A DNA stretch of 10,464 bases from the NCBI GenBank assembly GCA_041629655.1, contig JBFKMV010000178.1, positions 1 to 10,464 of the forward strand. The letters run 5' to 3'. The DNA comes from JBFKMV01 sp041629655. Lineage in GTDB: Bacteria > Acidobacteriota > Polarisedimenticolia > Polarisedimenticolales > Polarisedimenticolaceae. Below, in pieces: positions 8,101 to 10,464 of the stretch; within the stretch, counting starts at the first letter, position 1; every line of letters begins with the position of its first letter. The notes under the pieces are model-generated. The model had not been told where the DNA came from and did no database searches. It saw only the letters and a list, made by a program, of their open reading frames with translations. The position numbers and the translations under genes were made by a program.

Positions 8101-10464
8101 TCTGGCTGGCGGTGCGCGAGGCGTTGAGCGGCGCGAAGACCGGGTAGCCGTCGGTCAGCGCGACGTTCGAGCCGCCCGCGACCGCGCCGTAGGCGCCGCC
8201 GAACAGGTTGAGCACGGTACCGTCCGTGATCAGGCTCTGCGGCTCCTCGTTGTCGAGGTCGAGATCGAGCTCCCAGGTCATGATCGCGAACGGGTCGGGG
8301 AGGTCGACCAGAGCGTTCCAGCTCCAGTCCATCACCTCGACCTCGTAGATCGGATCGCCCAGGGCGTCGGCGTCGATGTTGACCTTCTGGACCTCCTGCG
8401 TCAGCAGCAGCTCCCAGACGACCTTGTTGCTCTGGTTGCCCGTGAGCACCTCGGCCGACTGGCAGTCACCGCTGGCCGCCAGGTCGAACAGGCAGGTGGC
8501 CTGGCCGGGCGTCGAGATCTGGCCGGTGTGCCAGATGCCGCCGGCCGCGCCGCCGTCGTTGTTGGTCTGCCAGCCGCAACCGCCGTCCGAGCCCCAACCG
8601 GTGTTGAGCAGCTGGTCGGGATCGTCACGATCCTCGGAGCCGGCGTTGCAGACCGTGGTGGCCAGGCCGCCGCAGCCGGTGCTGGGCGGGTTGTCGGGGT
8701 CGTTGGGGTAGTCGTCGCAGGCGCGCGAGGCATCGGAATCGCAGGTGCCGTTGAGGCGCCCGTCGAAGTTCTGGTCCTCGCTCCAGTAGGCGACGATGTC
8801 GGGAACGTCGTCACTGGTGGCGTTACGGCCGGCGCTGAAGCCCTCGTCCGTGACGTCGAAGTCCCACGGGCTGGTCAGTCCGAGGTTCCGCGTTCCGCCG
8901 GCGGTGAGATCGTTCCAGGTCTGGTTCTCGAAGCGGTAATCGAGGTTGAAGTCACCGATGTTGGTGGTCGGGTTCTGGAGCACCTCGTCGTTGTTCCAGT
9001 CGAGGGTCTCGGCGCCACCGCTCGGGAAGTCGGTGCTGTAGAAGAAGCTCACCTCGTCGGCGTCGAGCTTGTGCCGCGAGACGACCAGCGACTCGACGGA
9101 CTTGCCCGACTTCTTGGCCGAGATGCCCATCACCATCTCGATCGTCGGCGGCACGCAGCGACCGCTGGTGCAGCCGGCGTTCGTCGTGCAGGCCGACTGG
9201 TCGTCGGAGCACTCGCCGGTGATCGAGCTGGCCATCTCGAGGGTGAAGTTCGCCGCGAGCGCCGAGCCGGCCGTGACCGAGCCCAGGTTCTGCGACGGGT
9301 TGAGGATCGTCATCTGCGTGCAAGCGGTGTTGTTGGACCGCTGCGGGTCGGCGCAGTCGGTGGAGTTCGGCAGGCAGTCGGCCGGGCTGTCCGCGTCGGC
9401 CTCGACGCAACGCAGCGTGGCCAGGACGTCGGCCATGTCCTCCTGCTCGTCCATCGTGAACGCCAGCCGGTAGCCCAGCTTCTCGTCGGCGTCCATGTAC
9501 TTGTCGGGGAAACCGAACTCGAACTGGCCGCGGCCGTTGCGCTCGCAGCCGCCGTCGACCAGCGACTCCGAGTCCAGACCGAAGTTGCCGAACACCAGGT
9601 CGCCGAAGCCGATCTGGATCTGGCAGTTGACGCCGGCGGCGTTGACCCGCTCCTGATCCGGATCGGGCACCCCACCCGACTCGTCCTTGTACACCACCTT
9701 CAGCGCGAGGCCGTTGCTGATGTCGAGCGCTCCGTTACCGAAATCGGGCGCCGTCTCGGGCGAGAGGGTGATGTTCTCGGCGAGGAACGTCAGGCCGCCG
9801 GTATTGGTGAACGTGAAGCCGCTCTCCTCGTCGATCAGCACGTCGTCACCGGTTCCGACCTGTCCGTCGGCGCCCGGATCGACGACCTGGATGAACGTAC
9901 GCGAGGAGATCTCAGCGACGGTCAGGCCGGCCGCCGGATCGTTGACGGCGTCGTCGATCTCGTTGACCTGGATGCCGGCGAAGTCCTTGCACTTGTAGAG
10001 CGGCTGGACGAAGCGGACGTTGGAGCCGAGGCAGACGCCGCCGGCGACGGCCACCGCGTAGGCCTGCGTGCCGGCCCAGCTGCCGCCCGGAGGGGTCTGC
10101 TGGTCGGCACCGATCACGCGGATCGTCCACGTGCCGATCTCGAGCTGGTTGTCGTCCGCGGGGTCCGGATCGCCCTGGGCGACGGTCGTTCCGTCGGCGT
10201 CGGCGTCGTTGGACAGGAAGATCCCCTCGGTGGGGTTCTTGTCGTCGCGGATCGAGTTGGCGCAGGTCGGCAGGCTCCACGGCGACGCGTTGATCGAGCC
10301 GTCGGGCACGCCGAAGTTGGTGATCGGCGCGCAGTCCTCACCGGCGTCGAGCACGCGGTCGCGGTCGTTGTCGTCGGTGAAGTAGTTGCCGAAGTAGACC
10401 TTGCCGCTCGGAGCGACCAGCTCCAGGTCGAGGTTGTTCACCAGCGACGAGCCGGAGCCCTCGA
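5102..10464 (-). CDS. Giant secreted multidomain protein, probable S8 protease tail (5' partial)
   Basis: The last 1786 residues of a protein whose start lies beyond the right edge; the frame is open to base 10464 and the GTG at 10441 is internal. Numbering from the first full codon (10462), residues 1-143 (SSLVNNLDLELVAPSG; GTWTIRVIG at 110-118; QAYAVAVAGGV) resemble the beta-sandwich after the catalytic domain in KP-43-like subtilases. Next come beta-rich segments broken by Asp/Asn/Gly-rich, probably calcium-binding stretches: DPGADGQVGTGDDV (195-208), DQNFDG (563-568), DNDCDFNG and GDGIPDV (949-972), and DNGDNDGYADTNETVDM (1081-1097). A Cys cluster sits at 418, 425, 431 and 436. Two jelly-roll-like regions end in IDDMVLRW (898-905) and GWYIDEVAI (1523-1531), the latter preceded by FFETW (1204-1208). 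The C-terminus has GNGIYYVVRG (1748-1757) and ends NACP. No catalytic triad is visible, so protease identity is inferred from the N-terminal part only. No membrane anchor is seen. Confidence 0.75.
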   Translation of the reverse strand, partial: EGSGSSLVNNLDLELVAPSGKVYFGNYFTDDNDRDRVLDAGEDCAPITNFGVPDGSINASPWSLPTCANSIRDDKNPTEGIFLSNDADADGTTVAQGDPDPADDNQLEIGTWTIRVIGADQQTPPGGSWAGTQAYAVAVAGGVCLGSNVRFVQPLYKCKDFAGIQVNEIDDAVNDPAAGLTVAEISSRTFIQVVDPGADGQVGTGDDVLIDEESGFTFTNTGGLTFLAENITLSPETAPDFGNGALDISNGLALKVVYKDESGGVPDPDQERVNAAGVNCQIQIGFGDLVFGNFGLDSESLVDGGCERNGRGQFEFGFPDKYMDADEKLGYRLAFTMDEQEDMADVLATLRCVEADADSPADCLPNSTDCADPQRSNNTACTQMTILNPSQNLGSVTAGSALAANFTLEMASSITGECSDDQSACTTNAGCTSGRCVPPTIEMVMGISAKKSGKSVESLVVSRHKLDADEVSFFYSTDFPSGGAETLDWNNDEVLQNPTTNIGDFNLDYRFENQTWNDLTAGGTRNLGLTSPWDFDVTDEGFSAGRNATSDDVPDIVAYWSEDQNFDGRLNGTCDSDASRACDDYPNDPDNPPSTGCGGLATTVCNAGSEDRDDPDQLLNTGWGSDGGCGWQTNNDGGAAGGIWHTGQISTPGQATCLFDLAASGDCQSAEVLTGNQSNKVVWELLLTQEVQKVNIDADALGDPIYEVEVMDWSWNALVDLPDPFAIMTWELDLDLDNEEPQSLITDGTVLNLFGGAYGAVAGGSNVALTDGYPVFAPLNASRTASQNGTAGLNREGDNGCFFEGGAVNSDNASLLGLSDPPDDEIDQNSGGGIDEFVTDAGPLRNFDLGHFNGPDLRFTTLEDIYGLGGNRMQGAIGFIAVEGNSTTSPTAGFGVAIDDMVLRWREFRLDKDETACSGGACAVIELQTTNFFEGNALLEITVLETSPDNDCDFNGTAGDAADCSGDGIPDVPVEATLTIPIDNERFFVPCVNPVGLTCPDGVYKGTLPISAVFDLDGTLFVQRDGTQLPVVIARYQDFDDGTGVPCPNDVDSTAHGEVETTTAIVYPVGDVSIVSVSLTDNGDNDGYADTNETVDMAITVSNKSQIPLTGVVARLTTNSTNIDCIINPIVAVGDLADGETKTTLEKFKFHVGPGVNRAGQFDNLTAVFTVTMSSGEFDALIAPRRITLDLDLNVEGGGAQGNFFETWAGGISNWTPVQQDNGARNNTGSANLRCQYNDPDYVNSNSYGETTCWLGTATATFLEPQNWHAHGDGDLTNAPDGGRGTDDEFSLHWGVHSQPGNADFDTGRPGQLEFIRTTNPINLGHAGAGGTPEMSFKHQVSLVDYRSVNVNVGEAGERGVVHVQLVDGAGTPQGTWQKVYPYQNLYDVQGTDNYIDCLFDPSDDGNDEEDFFDPADPDRRLGPSSTCYPEPSFGFQGDTDYRNPFNATASGAGSDPDKVFPGFSTCTGTCGGGTWMETKFDLSRFQGRRILLRFLATSIELNGVPTYEQGFAPFNPDPRDDGWYIDEVAISPTLATPATLRVDTVDNSLLDACPVDNCGSVTPVLTLDPPSPLATPGHMVELSGEDSTATSCVGGTLQFRFYLDVTPGGGFDGSDVLLRDWTDNPIYMDAPSDSLAYGLEVRCSSDTLCEGFADETLNITCPDSTGTGSFKSTVRLVKDNVVDAGAGSKTVTITANWASSVKVQAVNGDLDALLGTGTYTGTVIGCLKNLSDPATTTFSDTNTIAPGNGIYYVVRGNLCNNFSYGGEGEAVDRDAQIDADGNACP

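Noticed and set aside
10439..10441. GTG as start codon of the giant protein
   Set aside because: The frame continues upstream to the window edge with sensible residues (EGSGSSL), and the GTG encodes the Val of the LVNNLDL motif, so it is internal.
5102..10464. Searched for CRISPR, tandem repeats, insertion sequence ends or tRNA in this long region
   Set aside because: Recurring gtcg/ccg triplets on the plus strand reflect Asp, Gly and Val codons of the coding strand. There are no regular repeat-spacer units, no transposase and no cloverleaf.

Overview
The window comes from a GC-rich, Gram-negative (diderm) bacterium. The high GC is visible throughout, and a signal-peptide-bearing beta-barrel protein indicates an outer membrane. 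The very large Asp/Asn- and Cys-rich secreted protein, with its C-terminal G-x-G-x-YY-x-V-R module, reminds me of Acidobacteriota and neighbouring deep lineages. That placement is from memory and weak; the 23S rRNA fragment at the left edge would settle it.

Layout. (1) Bases 1-605, plus strand: the 3' end of a 23S rRNA gene, a short spacer, a complete 5S rRNA gene and a strong intrinsic terminator, i.e. the tail of an rRNA operon. (2) Bases 606-1888, plus strand: a promoter region with nested inverted repeats, then a secreted OmpW-like beta-barrel outer-membrane protein with a GTG start. (3) Bases 1908-4943, minus strand: an extended -10 promoter and the operon yebC-ruvC-ruvA-ruvB. The barrel gene and ruvB converge with 19 bp between their stop codons. 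(4) Bases 5043-10464, minus strand: the last 1786 residues of a giant secreted protein, closed by a perfect intrinsic terminator. Its true start lies beyond the right edge.

How the genes work together. RuvA, RuvB and RuvC form the resolvasome: RuvA binds Holliday junctions, RuvB drives branch migration and RuvC cuts. YebC, encoded first in the operon, is a translation- or regulation-related factor that often sits beside ruvC. The rRNA genes and the ruv operon are housekeeping. The barrel protein and the giant extracellular protein are the lineage-specific parts. The first residues of the giant protein look like the beta-sandwich that follows the catalytic domain in KP-43-type subtilases. It is therefore probably the long C-terminal tail of an S8 family protease, but no catalytic residue is in the window.

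No mobile element, CRISPR array, tRNA or defence system was seen. Apart from the tail of the giant protein, the region looks ordinary.
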